From Fibrobacter succinogenes (GTDB lineage: Bacteria > Fibrobacterota > Fibrobacteria > Fibrobacterales > Fibrobacteraceae), in NCBI RefSeq assembly GCF_902779965.1, contig NZ_CACZDK010000017.1:1-64000 (forward strand): DNA of 64,000 nucleotides. Direction: 5' to 3'. This document shows, one piece after another, positions 8,282-16,248 of this stretch. The notes under the pieces are model-generated. The model worked only from the letters and a program-made list of their open reading frames with translations, ran no database searches and was not told where the DNA came from. How positions within the stretch are numbered: position 1 is the first letter of the stretch; each line of letters opens with the position of its first letter. The position numbers and the translations under genes were made by a program.

Positions 8282-8518
8282 ATGATTCTTGCAATTCTTA
8301 AAATGATCGGTTGCCTTGCGCTCCTCATGTTCGGTATGAAAACCATGAGCGAAGGCTTGCAAAAACTCACTGGCGGGCACCTTCGCGCTGTTCTTGGAAC
8401 CATGACCAAACATCGCGTGGGCGTGCATTACATGGATATCATTAACGACTGCGAAAAGCTCGGTGACTACATTGTGAACGTGGTCGAAGCTCACTTGAAT
8501 CATCGACTGAAAAAGTAA
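8282..8518 (+). pseudogene. Na/Pi cotransporter reduced to its two ends
   Basis: A 78-codon open frame. Residues 1-46 (starting MILAILKMIGCLALLMFGMK and including EGLQKLTGGHLRAVL) match the first helix and loop of bacterial Na/phosphate cotransporters. From residue 47, HYMDIINDCEKLGDYIVNVV matches the far C-terminal PhoU-like helix of the same family. About 450-500 residues of transporter core are missing, with the junction at RVGV-HYMD. The frame is kept, so a small chimeric peptide could be made, but transport is impossible. It follows the decayed PhoB/PhoR pair, and all three genes carry internal deletions. Confidence 0.72.
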
Positions 8519-8607
8519 AAATCGTTAAAAAAGTGCGTTTGGGGCGATTTTTCCCGAAATTTGGGATATCGCTCTTGACAAAATGTCTAAAAAAATAGCG
8601 CAAACGG

Positions 8608-8653
8608 GTGTAATTTACCCTTCCATATAATATAGATTACACTTAGGTGTAAT
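8608..8653 (+). promoter_or_regulatory. Three GTGTAAT half-sites flanking the TATAAT box of the CE6 gene
   Basis: GTGTAAT at 8608-8614, then ATTACAC (8636-8642), spacer TTAG, and GTGTAAT (8647-8653) as a perfect inverted repeat. A TATAAT box lies between them at 8626-8631, and the esterase starts at 8672. This spacing is what an operator overlapping the transcription start would show. The regulator is unknown. Confidence 0.55.
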
Positions 8654-8671
8654 TCTAAAAAGGGATTTTAC

Positions 8672-10213
8672 ATGTTTGTGGGATATTCTAAAACTCTTGC
8701 TGGGATGGCTTTTGCCCTCGGTATTTCTCTGTTCGGTACGCTCCATGCGGCTCCGGACCCCAATTTTCACATTTATATTGCCTATGGCCAGTCCAATATG
8801 GGCGGCACAGCAGATGCTCAAAGTGCAGATAAGGCGGAGCATCCGCGCTTCAAGATTTTTGCAACGCAAAAGTGCTCGGGCAAAGGTCGCAATACGTTGG
8901 GCGAGGTTTATCCGGCGGTGCCTTCGCTGTTTAACTGCGGCAATACAATTTCTATCGCGGACTGGTTTGGCCGTACGATGGCCGATAGCATGCCCGATGT
9001 GACCGTAGGGATTATTCCTGTTGCGGTGGGCGGTGCAAGTATTAAGTTGTTTGATAAAGACCAATACGCAAGTTACCTTTCGACGGCGGAAACATGGCTC
9101 CAGAACTATGCCAAGGAATATGCTAGCGATGGAAACGTTTACAAGACGATTGTCGATATTGCCAAGAAAGCAAAAGAAGTCGGCGTTATTAAAGGTTTTA
9201 TTTTCCACCAGGGCGAAACGGATGGTGGCTATTCGGATTGGCCGAAAATTGTGAAGAAAACGCGTGACGATATTTTGAAAGCGCTTGACATGAGTTCGGA
9301 TACGGTGCCGTTTGTGGCGGGTGAACTTTTGCGCGATGGTTGCTGCTATTCTGATCGTGTTTCGAAACTCCCGAATACCATGGACAATACTTATTATGCG
9401 ACTTCCGAGAATCTTGGCGGAAACGGGGTAGACCGCTACCACTTTAATCACGATGCCTATGTGACATTCGGTAAGCGCTATGCAGAACAAATGCTTAAAG
9501 CTGTTGTTCGTACTCCGGTGGAACCTGTGCCGCAACAGCCGTTCGGAAAAATCGAGAATGGCGAAGCTGTGGCCGGTGATGCTGCCGTGATACCTGGGAA
9601 AATTCAAGCCGAAAACTACGATATTACGGGAGTCGGGAGCGGTAACAGTTCGTACAAGGATGACGATTCCGAAAACAAGGGTAATGCTTACCGCAACGAT
9701 GGCGTAGATATCGAAGAAATCGCGGATGGCTACGCTGTGGGTTATACCATGGAAGGCGAATGGCTGGAATATTCCGTGAATGTCAAGAAAACTGAAACAT
9801 ACAAGATCAGGGTACGCTTCGCTTCGGGTTCTGAAACATCGGGTTTCCAGCTTTTGCTCGACGACAAGGAACTTGGTTCTGCTTTTGTTGCGTCCAAGAC
9901 GGGCGAGGATTGGAAAACCTACGAAACAGTCGATGTTGGGACCGTTGATTTGACCGAAGGTCCGCACGTTCTCAAGATTTTGATTACCGGAAATTATGTC
10001 AATATTGACTGGATTGAATTTGTAGGTGAATCTTTGCCTATTGCTCGCGGGCGCTTGCAAGCGAAGGCTGAACCGCGCAATTATATGGTCTTTGACCCGA
10101 TGGGTGTTTGTGTTGGTACGATTCGCGCGTTAAATGCAAACGATGCGATGCAACAAGCGAAAATGAATGTTAAGGGAATGAAGAATTTGTATGTGAAAGC
10201 GGTTGCTAGATGA
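8672..10213 (+). CDS. Secreted CE6 acetylxylan esterase with CBM6
   Basis: It removes acetyl groups from xylan, outside the cell or on its surface. A signal peptide covers residues 1-26 (cut near FGTLHAA). The CE6/SASA esterase domain (about 31-290) shows block I YGQSNMGG with Ser41 as nucleophile, FHQGETDGG, and the catalytic Asp/His pair in DRYHFNHDAY. A Pro-rich link leads to a CBM6 (about 310-455: KIQAENYDITG, EWLEYSVNV, NIDWIEFVG). The last about 55 residues resemble the C-terminal tails of other secreted Fibrobacter enzymes. CE6 enzymes with CBM6 are known in F. succinogenes. The pectate lyase gene follows, suggesting joint work on cell walls. Confidence 0.92.
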   Translation: MFVGYSKTLAGMAFALGISLFGTLHAAPDPNFHIYIAYGQSNMGGTADAQSADKAEHPRFKIFATQKCSGKGRNTLGEVYPAVPSLFNCGNTISIADWFGRTMADSMPDVTVGIIPVAVGGASIKLFDKDQYASYLSTAETWLQNYAKEYASDGNVYKTIVDIAKKAKEVGVIKGFIFHQGETDGGYSDWPKIVKKTRDDILKALDMSSDTVPFVAGELLRDGCCYSDRVSKLPNTMDNTYYATSENLGGNGVDRYHFNHDAYVTFGKRYAEQMLKAVVRTPVEPVPQQPFGKIENGEAVAGDAAVIPGKIQAENYDITGVGSGNSSYKDDDSENKGNAYRNDGVDIEEIADGYAVGYTMEGEWLEYSVNVKKTETYKIRVRFASGSETSGFQLLLDDKELGSAFVASKTGEDWKTYETVDVGTVDLTEGPHVLKILITGNYVNIDWIEFVGESLPIARGRLQAKAEPRNYMVFDPMGVCVGTIRALNANDAMQQAKMNVKGMKNLYVKAVAR

Positions 10214-10236
10214 CAAGCATTTATACCGTCTAACCT

Positions 10237-10272
10237 AGCACGTCATTCGGAGCATCGCGAAGAATCCAGTGA
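10237..10272. repeat. GTCATTCGGAGC-type repeat between esterase and pectate lyase
   Basis: CACGTCATTCGGAGCATCGC followed by GAAGAATCCAGTG. It is one unit of the GTCATTCTGAGCGAAGCGAAGAATC class, fitting tightly between the CE6 stop and the Shine-Dalgarno of the next gene. Confidence 0.6.
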
Positions 10273-10300
10273 ATTTTTAGGATTGATAAAGGAGTGTGAG

Positions 10301-12001
10301 ATGAAAAAGTGTTTTAACAAAGTCTTGGTAACGTTGTGTGCGTTTGCGGTTTGTGCATCTGCTGCGGTGGATCAGTGCAAGCCGATTGGCTGGGCGACTC
10401 GCTCGGGCCGTACTTCGACCGAGTTTAATGTGACCGGCGGCGGAAACGCAACTCCCATTACCGTAAAAACGTTCTCCGATTTGCAAAAGTACGCGAAGGA
10501 TTCTTCTCCGCGTGTGATTTACATTGACGGTACGCTTGGCGATGGCTGGAGTGGAACGACGGGCAGCCGCCTGAATATTACGGCGTCGAATAAGACGATT
10601 ATTGGCCTTAAGCCGGGAACACTTTTGAAGGCTCCCATCCACATCACAAGCAAGGCTTCGAATATCATCATCCGAAACATTGTGATTCAGGGCCCAGGCA
10701 GCAACGCCGACCAAGCGTGGGACAACCTCACGATTGAAGGCGAATCGAAAAACATCTGGATTGACCATTGCGAATTTTGGGATGGGCAAGATGGCAATGC
10801 CGATGTAGTGAAAGGTTCGGACAACGTTACATTTACGTGGTGTATTTTTGGCTATAAGAAAAAGAGTACACACAACTTATCGAACCTCATTGGAAGTTCC
10901 GATAACGAACCCGTAAGCGAAGGCAAGTTGAACGTGACTTACATGTTCAACTGGTGGAAGGCTGCAAACCAGCGCAAACCGCGTTGCCGCTACGGAAATG
11001 TGCATGTGGTGAATAACCTTTTGACAGGTGATGCTAGCATCACGAACGGAACGGATGTGTTAGGCGTTTCTGCTGGCCACATGTGTAAAGTGCGCACCGA
11101 AAGAAATGTGTTCATCAACGAATCGAACCCAATTTATACAGGCAACGCAAACGGCACAGGCGTGAATGAAGTTATAGACAACATTTTTACGAACTGCTCG
11201 GGCAACACGAGAGGAACGGGAACCTCTTTCACTCCGCCGTATGAATACACGAGTTTTATGCTCAAGGCAAGTGAAGTCGAAGCCGCCGTGAAAGCGAATG
11301 CAGGGGCTACGCTCAAGAACCCGACGGAATGCGATGCCAATTACGTGGAACCGCCGCCACCGACACCGGATAAACAGTACCAAGCCGAAAAAGGAACGAT
11401 TACGGGTGGCACTTCTGAAAGTAGCAATGCAGGTTATCACGGCGATGGCTATGTGAATTTTGACAAAGGCGGTGATGTCGTCGTGAAAGTCAAGGTTGAT
11501 ACCGCGGGTCAATACAAGTTAAGTATTGATTTTGCGAACGGCTCTGGCGAATCACGTTCGTTAACAGTGAGCGCAGGGCTTGATACAGTGACAGCGCCTT
11601 TCAAGGCAACAAGCGCTTGGACCGTTTGGGATTCTGCCGAAGTCTTGATTAATCTAGCCTCGGGTGAAAACGCTGTAAAATTTGCAACACTTGACGGTAA
11701 AGATGGCCCAAACATCGACCAGTTCGATGTAATGCTCGTAAAGGCCGCGGAAAAAGATACAACGGAAGAAAAGCCGACATCGAATCGCTTTGCAAATTTG
11801 CGTTCGGCGGTTGCTCCGAATGTCTATCGCGTTAGCATTTTCGATACGAAGGGAGCGTTGGTGCGCCGCATGAATGTGGAATCTGCGAAAGTCGGTGACG
11901 TTGCTTGGATAACGCGTGGACTGCCTGCTGGCCTATACGTGATGCGTATGACGGCTCCCGGCGCAGGTGTTGAACGCCACCAGTTCATTGCCGTGAAGTG
12001 A
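10301..12001 (+). CDS. Secreted PL1 pectate lyase with CBM35-like module
   Basis: It cleaves polygalacturonate by beta-elimination. The start at 10301 has an AAGGAG Shine-Dalgarno 5 bases upstream and is followed by a signal peptide (to about residue 22, CASA). The parallel beta-helix domain (about 25-345) contains IWIDHCEFWDGQDGNADVVK with the calcium-binding Asp residues and the PL1 hallmark NWWKAANQRKPRCRYG carrying the catalytic Arg. A Pro-rich linker (EPPPPTPDKQ) leads to a CBM35/6-like domain (YQAEKGTITGG, GYHGDGYVNF). The C-terminal 75 residues (YRVSIFDTKGALVRRM, LPAGLYVMRM) resemble a type IX secretion-like sorting tail. Terminators follow the gene. Confidence 0.91.
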   Translation: MKKCFNKVLVTLCAFAVCASAAVDQCKPIGWATRSGRTSTEFNVTGGGNATPITVKTFSDLQKYAKDSSPRVIYIDGTLGDGWSGTTGSRLNITASNKTIIGLKPGTLLKAPIHITSKASNIIIRNIVIQGPGSNADQAWDNLTIEGESKNIWIDHCEFWDGQDGNADVVKGSDNVTFTWCIFGYKKKSTHNLSNLIGSSDNEPVSEGKLNVTYMFNWWKAANQRKPRCRYGNVHVVNNLLTGDASITNGTDVLGVSAGHMCKVRTERNVFINESNPIYTGNANGTGVNEVIDNIFTNCSGNTRGTGTSFTPPYEYTSFMLKASEVEAAVKANAGATLKNPTECDANYVEPPPPTPDKQYQAEKGTITGGTSESSNAGYHGDGYVNFDKGGDVVVKVKVDTAGQYKLSIDFANGSGESRSLTVSAGLDTVTAPFKATSAWTVWDSAEVLINLASGENAVKFATLDGKDGPNIDQFDVMLVKAAEKDTTEEKPTSNRFANLRSAVAPNVYRVSIFDTKGALVRRMNVESAKVGDVAWITRGLPAGLYVMRMTAPGAGVERHQFIAVK

Positions 12002-12016
12002 ATGTTTGCTTTGTCA

Positions 12017-12046
12017 TGCCCCGCTTGACGGGGCATCTCGTTTTTT
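12017..12046 (+). terminator. Rho-independent terminator after the pectate lyase gene
   Basis: TGCCCCG (12017-12023), loop CTTGA, CGGGGCA (12029-12035), then TCTCG and six T. The stem is perfect. Confidence 0.75.
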
Positions 12047-12050
12047 CATA

Positions 12051-12118
12051 CGTCATTCCGGGCTCGTCCCGGAATCACCTTTTCACTCGTCATTCTGGGC
12101 TTGACCCGGAATCTAGTA
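12051..12118. repeat. Two GTCATTCYGGG..CCCGGAATC hairpin repeats
   Basis: CGTCATTCCGGG-ctcg-TCCCGGAATC (12051-12077) and CGTCATTCTGGG-cttga-CCCGGAATC (12089-12113) stand in tandem. A GTCCCGGAACAAGTCCGGG copy is found inside the radical SAM gene at 15533-15556. Confidence 0.75.
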
Positions 12119-12527
12119 CATTTTTTATTTATATTAGCGCTGACATAGCTCTACACTTCGCGGTGTGGGGCGCATAAAAATTTTGAGTAAAAGCTCTTAT
12201 TCTTGGAACCGAAAATTTGGTAAATCAAGGATACCTGCGATAAAAGGGCGTGACCGGCAAGGATTTGAAAAAAAACTTTTCTCCGATTTCCAAAAGATAT
12301 TGTATGTAGCGTGATTTGTGCAAGTCCCGCTTGCATAATTTGAAGTTACGAGCGATTTGCGGTCAAAATTTTCGTCCGCAAAAATTTATCGACAATATTT
12401 TGCAGTCCTCTTGACGGATTCCATTGTTTAATTTATATTATTAGTGTTCAAATGTATAGTTGAATGCTGCCGTAATTAGCAATTAATGCCCCGCTGTTTC
12501 TGCTTGTCTGCGGGGAAGGAGTGAAAG
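12119..12527 (+). promoter_or_regulatory. Intergenic region with sigma-70-like promoter for the Rpn-family gene
   Basis: TTGACG (12411-12416), a 17-base spacer and TATATT (12434-12439) form a good promoter about 90 bases before the start at 12528. A TTTGCGG / CCGCAAA hairpin lies just before it (about 12356-12382). No convincing gene is present in the rest; a short minus-strand open frame there has no recognisable features. Confidence 0.6.
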
Positions 12528-13463
12528 ATGAAAGAGCGCAAGTCCTTCAAGGACTGTATCGTGAAACCGGGTGAAATGAGCCCGTATGCAAACCTGTTGG
12601 TGGATTTGGCCTTCAAAAAGGCTTTTGATCCGGACAAACCCACTAGCCGAAGTAACCTCATAAATCTGCTGAATGACTTGCTTGAACCGCAACTTAAGCG
12701 GCCTATCAAAAATGTGTGGACGCGTAATGTGGCGAAGAATCTAAGTGGTAGCAAGGCGTCACGCACGGCGATTTTTGACTTGCATTGTAAGGATGATGCT
12801 GGCAATTTGATTGAAATCGAGGTGCTGATTCGCGAAGTGGACAACTTCATGAAACGCCTTGCGTTTTACGCGAGCGAAATGGTTGCAAACCAGGCTGAGC
12901 CTGGAGATGATTGGAATTTTGATGTTCAGCCGACCTATGTGATTGCCTTGACGCGTTTCCCTGTTTTCTGCGATGAGCGGGCTGTCCACCGAGCAACTGC
13001 AATCGACATGGATAGTGGCGTGCAGTTTATGGATTCCTTTAATTTTACGACAATTGAGCTTTCGAAGGTTCCCTTCTTTATTGAAAAGACTTCTAGTGAC
13101 TTGAGTAAGTGGCTGTTTTTCTTCCGTTATCTCAATTGGCTCAAGGAACTTCCCGAGGAGTTGGATGAAGAAAAATTCAAGGACTTGACGGAGAGTGCAA
13201 AAGTGTCTAAGTTTTCCAAGAAAGAGTTTGAGGCTTATCGGAATATGTACCACAAGGTCTGGGATCATAATGCTCTGAGGAAGGGATTCTTCAAGGAGTT
13301 CGCGGATGATATCAACGCGAAAGTTGCAGAAGGAGTCTCCGAAAATAAGCGTGAAATCGCAAAGAATTTGATAAAGCTCGGTGATTCAGATGAAAAAATA
13401 GCCGCGGTCACAGATCTCTCTTTGGAAGACATCGTTGTGCTGCGCAGTCAGCTTGAAGAATAG
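12528..13463 (+). CDS. Rpn-family PD-(D/E)XK nuclease / transposase-like protein
   Basis: A 311-aa member of the Rpn (recombination-promoting nuclease, YhgA-like) family. The N-terminal half has LVDLAFKKAFD (the common DxxFKxxF start) and the core AIFDLHCKDDAGNLIEIEV, where Asp and Glu of the PD-(D/E)XK site are present. The usual EMQ triplet reads EVL here, so the last catalytic residue is unclear. FMKRLAFYASEMV follows. The C-terminus has helices typical of the family (VAEGVSENKREIAKNLIKLG). A clear AAGGAG Shine-Dalgarno fixes the start. No terminal repeats or target duplication were found, so it is not an obvious mobile unit. Confidence 0.85.
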   Translation: MKERKSFKDCIVKPGEMSPYANLLVDLAFKKAFDPDKPTSRSNLINLLNDLLEPQLKRPIKNVWTRNVAKNLSGSKASRTAIFDLHCKDDAGNLIEIEVLIREVDNFMKRLAFYASEMVANQAEPGDDWNFDVQPTYVIALTRFPVFCDERAVHRATAIDMDSGVQFMDSFNFTTIELSKVPFFIEKTSSDLSKWLFFFRYLNWLKELPEELDEEKFKDLTESAKVSKFSKKEFEAYRNMYHKVWDHNALRKGFFKEFADDINAKVAEGVSENKREIAKNLIKLGDSDEKIAAVTDLSLEDIVVLRSQLEE

Positions 13464-13514
13464 AGACATTTTTTTGATTATATTTTTATATAACCAAAGT
13501 GAGGGGCTTTGCTG

Positions 13515-14252
13515 ATGCAAAAAATTATTTCAAGATTTCTTTTTACTGTAGCTATTTGTGGGGTTGCTTTTTGCGGTGCCGCTGACGATGTCAAGTTGTA
13601 CATGAATGCGGATGCGCTTCCGAATGCGCTCAACTTTTTGCCGCCTCCGCCAAAGGTGGGTTCGGCTGCGTTTGCGTATGATTCTTCGCAATATGTGTGG
13701 GGAAAGTCCATGCGTGCAGATTCTGCGCGTGCCGCTCTTGCGCTTGCACAGGCTACGGTTGATGTTGCTGAAATGGCGGTACTGTTCAGCGAAGCTTTCG
13801 GCATGGAAATTTCGTCAAAGAAAACTCCGGCGATTTTGAATGTTCTCAAGCGTGGCGTGCTGACGATGCGTCTTGCGGCTCGTGGCCCCAAGCAGTTTTA
13901 CAAGAGACCGCGCCCTTACGAATACTTTAACGAATCGACGCTTATTCCGAGCGCAGACGAAGAACATCGCAATACGGGATCGTTCCCGTCGAGCCATACG
14001 GTTCGCGGGTGGGCAATGGCGCTTTTGCTTGCCGAAATCAACCCCACTGCTCAAGATGCGTTGCTGAAGTATGGCTATGAGTGGGGGCAAAGTCGTGTGA
14101 TTGCGGGATTCCACTGGCAAAGTGATGTGGATGCTTCGAAGTTGATAATTTCAGGATGTTATGCTCGTTTGCATGCGGATGAATCTTTCAATGCCGATAT
14201 GCGCAAGGCTCGTGCCGAGTTCAGGAGGCTTTCAGCCAAGAGCAAAAGATAA
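13515..14252 (+). CDS. Secreted class A-type acid phosphatase (PAP2 superfamily)
   Basis: A 245-aa PAP2/haloperoxidase-fold phosphatase exported by a signal peptide (MQKIISRFLFTVAICGVAFC). The three-part signature is present: KQFYKRPRP (Lys and Arg of KX6RP), GSFPSSHTVRGW (PSGH motif with Ser for Gly) and SRVIAGFHWQSDVDAS (SRX5HX3D with catalytic His and Asp). It resembles PhoN/PhoC non-specific acid phosphatases in size and layout. I chose the ATG at 13515 over the upstream TTG, with a GAGGGG ribosome-binding site. It could release phosphate from organic esters in the periplasm, of note given the dead phosphate-sensing locus nearby. Confidence 0.87.
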   Translation: MQKIISRFLFTVAICGVAFCGAADDVKLYMNADALPNALNFLPPPPKVGSAAFAYDSSQYVWGKSMRADSARAALALAQATVDVAEMAVLFSEAFGMEISSKKTPAILNVLKRGVLTMRLAARGPKQFYKRPRPYEYFNESTLIPSADEEHRNTGSFPSSHTVRGWAMALLLAEINPTAQDALLKYGYEWGQSRVIAGFHWQSDVDASKLIISGCYARLHADESFNADMRKARAEFRRLSAKSKR

Positions 14253-14313
14253 GCACGAAAAAGTGGACTAGCAGAAGTTTATTGGTGCCGAAATTTGCGC
14301 GTGTCTATTGCAA

Positions 14314-15264
14314 TTAAATCTTCTGCAAGAACTCGACAAGTTCGCGATTAAGCGCGTTGTTGAGCGTATCCGCTTCTTGGACTGTGAGGTGCTCGTTGCC
14401 TTCGAAATCATGGGCGCGTTCTCCGCAGATGTCAATCCCAAGAATTTTGTGGCCTGCGGCTAGGGTGGTGATGCATTCTTTGAGTGCATCGAGCGTTAGC
14501 GAACCTTGATCCCAGTTGGTTGCGGCGTAAGCGGACGAGAGTGCATCTTTGTCGATGGAAATGTAGAGGGAATATGGAGACGAAAGACGAGAGACGAGTA
14601 GGCTGCCAGGTGAGTGTCGCAACGGCAAATTTATTTGCTGATATGACCGAACCGCAGCACCTGACGCCGATGGCGTCAAAGACGAGAGAAATGTTTGAGA
14701 CGAGTGTTTGGTTAGTTCACTTTCTTTGATGAATGTAACTTTATCTAAAATATCCGCTTCCTCGGATTGTGAAAGTTCTTTGTGGACGGTTTCCACGAGT
14801 TCATCTTTGACTCCGATGATTATGGCGTTTTGAATAAACTTGTTGTTGTCGAGGACTTCTTTGACCCAGCCACCGCAACTTAAAATTCCGCCGAAACGGG
14901 GTGGCTGCATATCGGGATGGTGATCGAAAACAATGAGCGTGAACGGTTCTTGAACTCTGTCGGTCCAAAGTTTGCTCATGTAATGATAATTGCCGTTGTC
15001 AAAAAAGTGAATGGCCGGCACGTTTGCTGAATTGTCGCGATTCTTGATCATGCATTTGCTTTCAGTACTGTCGCGATTCTCGGCTTCGTCAATCATTTCG
15101 TTGATTGTTTTTACGGCTTCGTCATCGCAGTAGCAGTCGGTACCGACAATTTTCGTGCAGTCGAGCCTGCAAATGTTTTTGCATGTTTCTGCGGCTGCGC
15201 GCAGTTCTTGCATGAATGGCTGGTAATCGTAAATGCCCGTGAAATCTTGAACCGTAATTTTCAT
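14314..15264 (-). CDS. Arginase/ureohydrolase-family protein with repeat-encoded insertion
   Basis: A 316-aa protein with the ureohydrolase metal-site pattern: GNYHYMSKLW (first His), FDHHPDMQPP (the DxHxD-like pair) and ISIDKDALSS (the SxDxD pair). It belongs to the divergent arginase-like family with an LSCGGWV motif, whose substrate I cannot name. Residues about 183-230, between FIKESEL and YSLYISIDKDAL, are encoded by a repeat region (14576-14706) and translate to Ser/Leu-rich sequence (FLSSLTPSAS, LLVSRLSSP) that looks like an insertion just before the second metal motif. It is the last gene of a minus-strand group with the radical SAM gene 21 bases upstream. Confidence 0.75.
   Translation of the reverse strand: MKITVQDFTGIYDYQPFMQELRAAAETCKNICRLDCTKIVGTDCYCDDEAVKTINEMIDEAENRDSTESKCMIKNRDNSANVPAIHFFDNGNYHYMSKLWTDRVQEPFTLIVFDHHPDMQPPRFGGILSCGGWVKEVLDNNKFIQNAIIIGVKDELVETVHKELSQSEEADILDKVTFIKESELTKHSSQTFLSSLTPSASGAAVRSYQQINLPLRHSPGSLLVSRLSSPYSLYISIDKDALSSAYAATNWDQGSLTLDALKECITTLAAGHKILGIDICGERAHDFEGNEHLTVQEADTLNNALNRELVEFLQKI
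14576..14706. repeat. GAGACGAAAGACGAGAGACGAG repeat pair inside the arginase-family gene
   Basis: GGAGACGAAAGACGAGAGAC (from 14576) and GACGAGAGAAATGTTTGAGA followed by CGAG (14681-14704) are the same GAGAGAC-word repeats in the same orientation, separated by about 80 bases including a GACGCCGATGGCGTC palindrome (14662-14676). Confidence 0.7.
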
Positions 15265-15285
15265 GCTTTAATAATAACTAAAAAG

Positions 15286-16248
15286 TTATTTAAACCGTTT
15301 GCAGAATGTGCAGGTTTGACAAAATGGGTGGCGTAGTTCGTGTTGCGCGAATCCTTCGCGAATGTTTTGTGCGGTGGGCGAGCCGAGAATTTCTGCAAGG
15401 CCTTGTTCGCCGATGTGGCCGAGTGTAATTTGTCCGCTATGGTCGAGGCAGCAGGCGACAACGCGACCGTCGTGAAGAATTGCTACATGCGTGTCAAGAG
15501 CGCGACAAGTGCCTGCAATTCTTTCGTCTCTTGTCCCGGAACAAGTCCGGGATGACAAAAGGGCTTTGCCCGTTCTCTCGTCTGATCTAGGCCATTCAAA
15601 TCTTGTATCTTCGTGCAGGTAAAGGCGGCCTGTGATGTTGAAACTTTTGTGGCGGCTGCAAAAATGCCCAGGTGTGACATCGACGCCAAAAGTCTCGTGG
15701 ATGCGGCTTAGCATGTAACTGTTCCATGGCGTGACTTCTTCGGCGCCAACGTTCCACAAACGCAAATTGATGTAAAGATCGGGGCGTTCGACAATTGTAA
15801 GGCTGCAAAAATCTAGAACGTTTTGTAAATATCGTTCCGCGGTTTCGCGGGGGAGTTCGGCATACGCGTGTGTTGAAAAGTTGACTTGTCGAACAGCGGG
15901 TGAGGCAAGAATTTGGCGGCCTGAGCGCTCGATTGTTGTTCCGTTTGTTGTAAGTGTTAACTTTAATGGAGCTTGTTCTAATTTTTTGATGTAATGCGCA
16001 AAGCCTGGATGGAGCGTGGGTTCGCCGAGAACATGAAAATAGACGTTTGTTGCTCCAATTTCTTGTGCGCCTGCGATGCATGCTTCGAATAGCTTGGAAT
16101 CCATGAATGTGCGGCTTGCGAAAGTCGGCGAATTGTCCGCGGCTAATCCGTTGCTGGCTGCGTTTTCATTGTTCATGGCAGTTCCGCATGGGCAGAAGCT
16201 GCAATGCAAATTGCAGACATTCGTGATTTCGATATAGACGCTATTCAC
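15286..16248 (-). CDS. Radical SAM protein with SPASM-like C-terminal cysteines
   Basis: A 320-aa radical SAM enzyme. The cluster motif CNLHCSFCP lies at residues 11-19, with the glycine-rich HVLGEPTLHPGF for SAM binding and LTTNGTT strand 4. The C-terminus holds GRVVACCLDHSG and CQTCTFCKRFK, a SPASM/twitch-like auxiliary cluster pattern. The specific reaction is unknown. Residues about 219-243 (RSDERTGKALLSSRTCSGTR) are encoded by two joined repeats and disturb the stretch before CRALDTHVAIL. A second irregular segment (NNENAASNGLAADNS) follows the cluster motif. It overlaps dus by 8 bases and may be co-transcribed with it. Confidence 0.83.
   Translation of the reverse strand: MNSVYIEITNVCNLHCSFCPCGTAMNNENAASNGLAADNSPTFASRTFMDSKLFEACIAGAQEIGATNVYFHVLGEPTLHPGFAHYIKKLEQAPLKLTLTTNGTTIERSGRQILASPAVRQVNFSTHAYAELPRETAERYLQNVLDFCSLTIVERPDLYINLRLWNVGAEEVTPWNSYMLSRIHETFGVDVTPGHFCSRHKSFNITGRLYLHEDTRFEWPRSDERTGKALLSSRTCSGTRDERIAGTCRALDTHVAILHDGRVVACCLDHSGQITLGHIGEQGLAEILGSPTAQNIREGFAQHELRHPFCQTCTFCKRFK
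15521..15586. repeat. Composite repeat inside the radical SAM gene
   Basis: TTTCGTCTC, then a GTCCCGGAACAAGTCCGGG hairpin with GATGACAAAA, then GGGCTTTGCCC and GTTCTCTCGTCTGATC. It joins the GTCATCCCGGG class to the GTCTCTC class in one insertion and stays open in the host frame. Confidence 0.75.

Noticed and set aside
12151-12336. Minus-strand 61-codon open frame before the Rpn-family gene
   Set aside because: No ribosome-binding site, no recognisable family features, and it overlaps AT-rich control sequence.
12528-13463. Rpn-family gene as an active transposon
   Set aside because: No terminal inverted repeats or target-site duplication can be seen, and the family includes many stand-alone nucleases.
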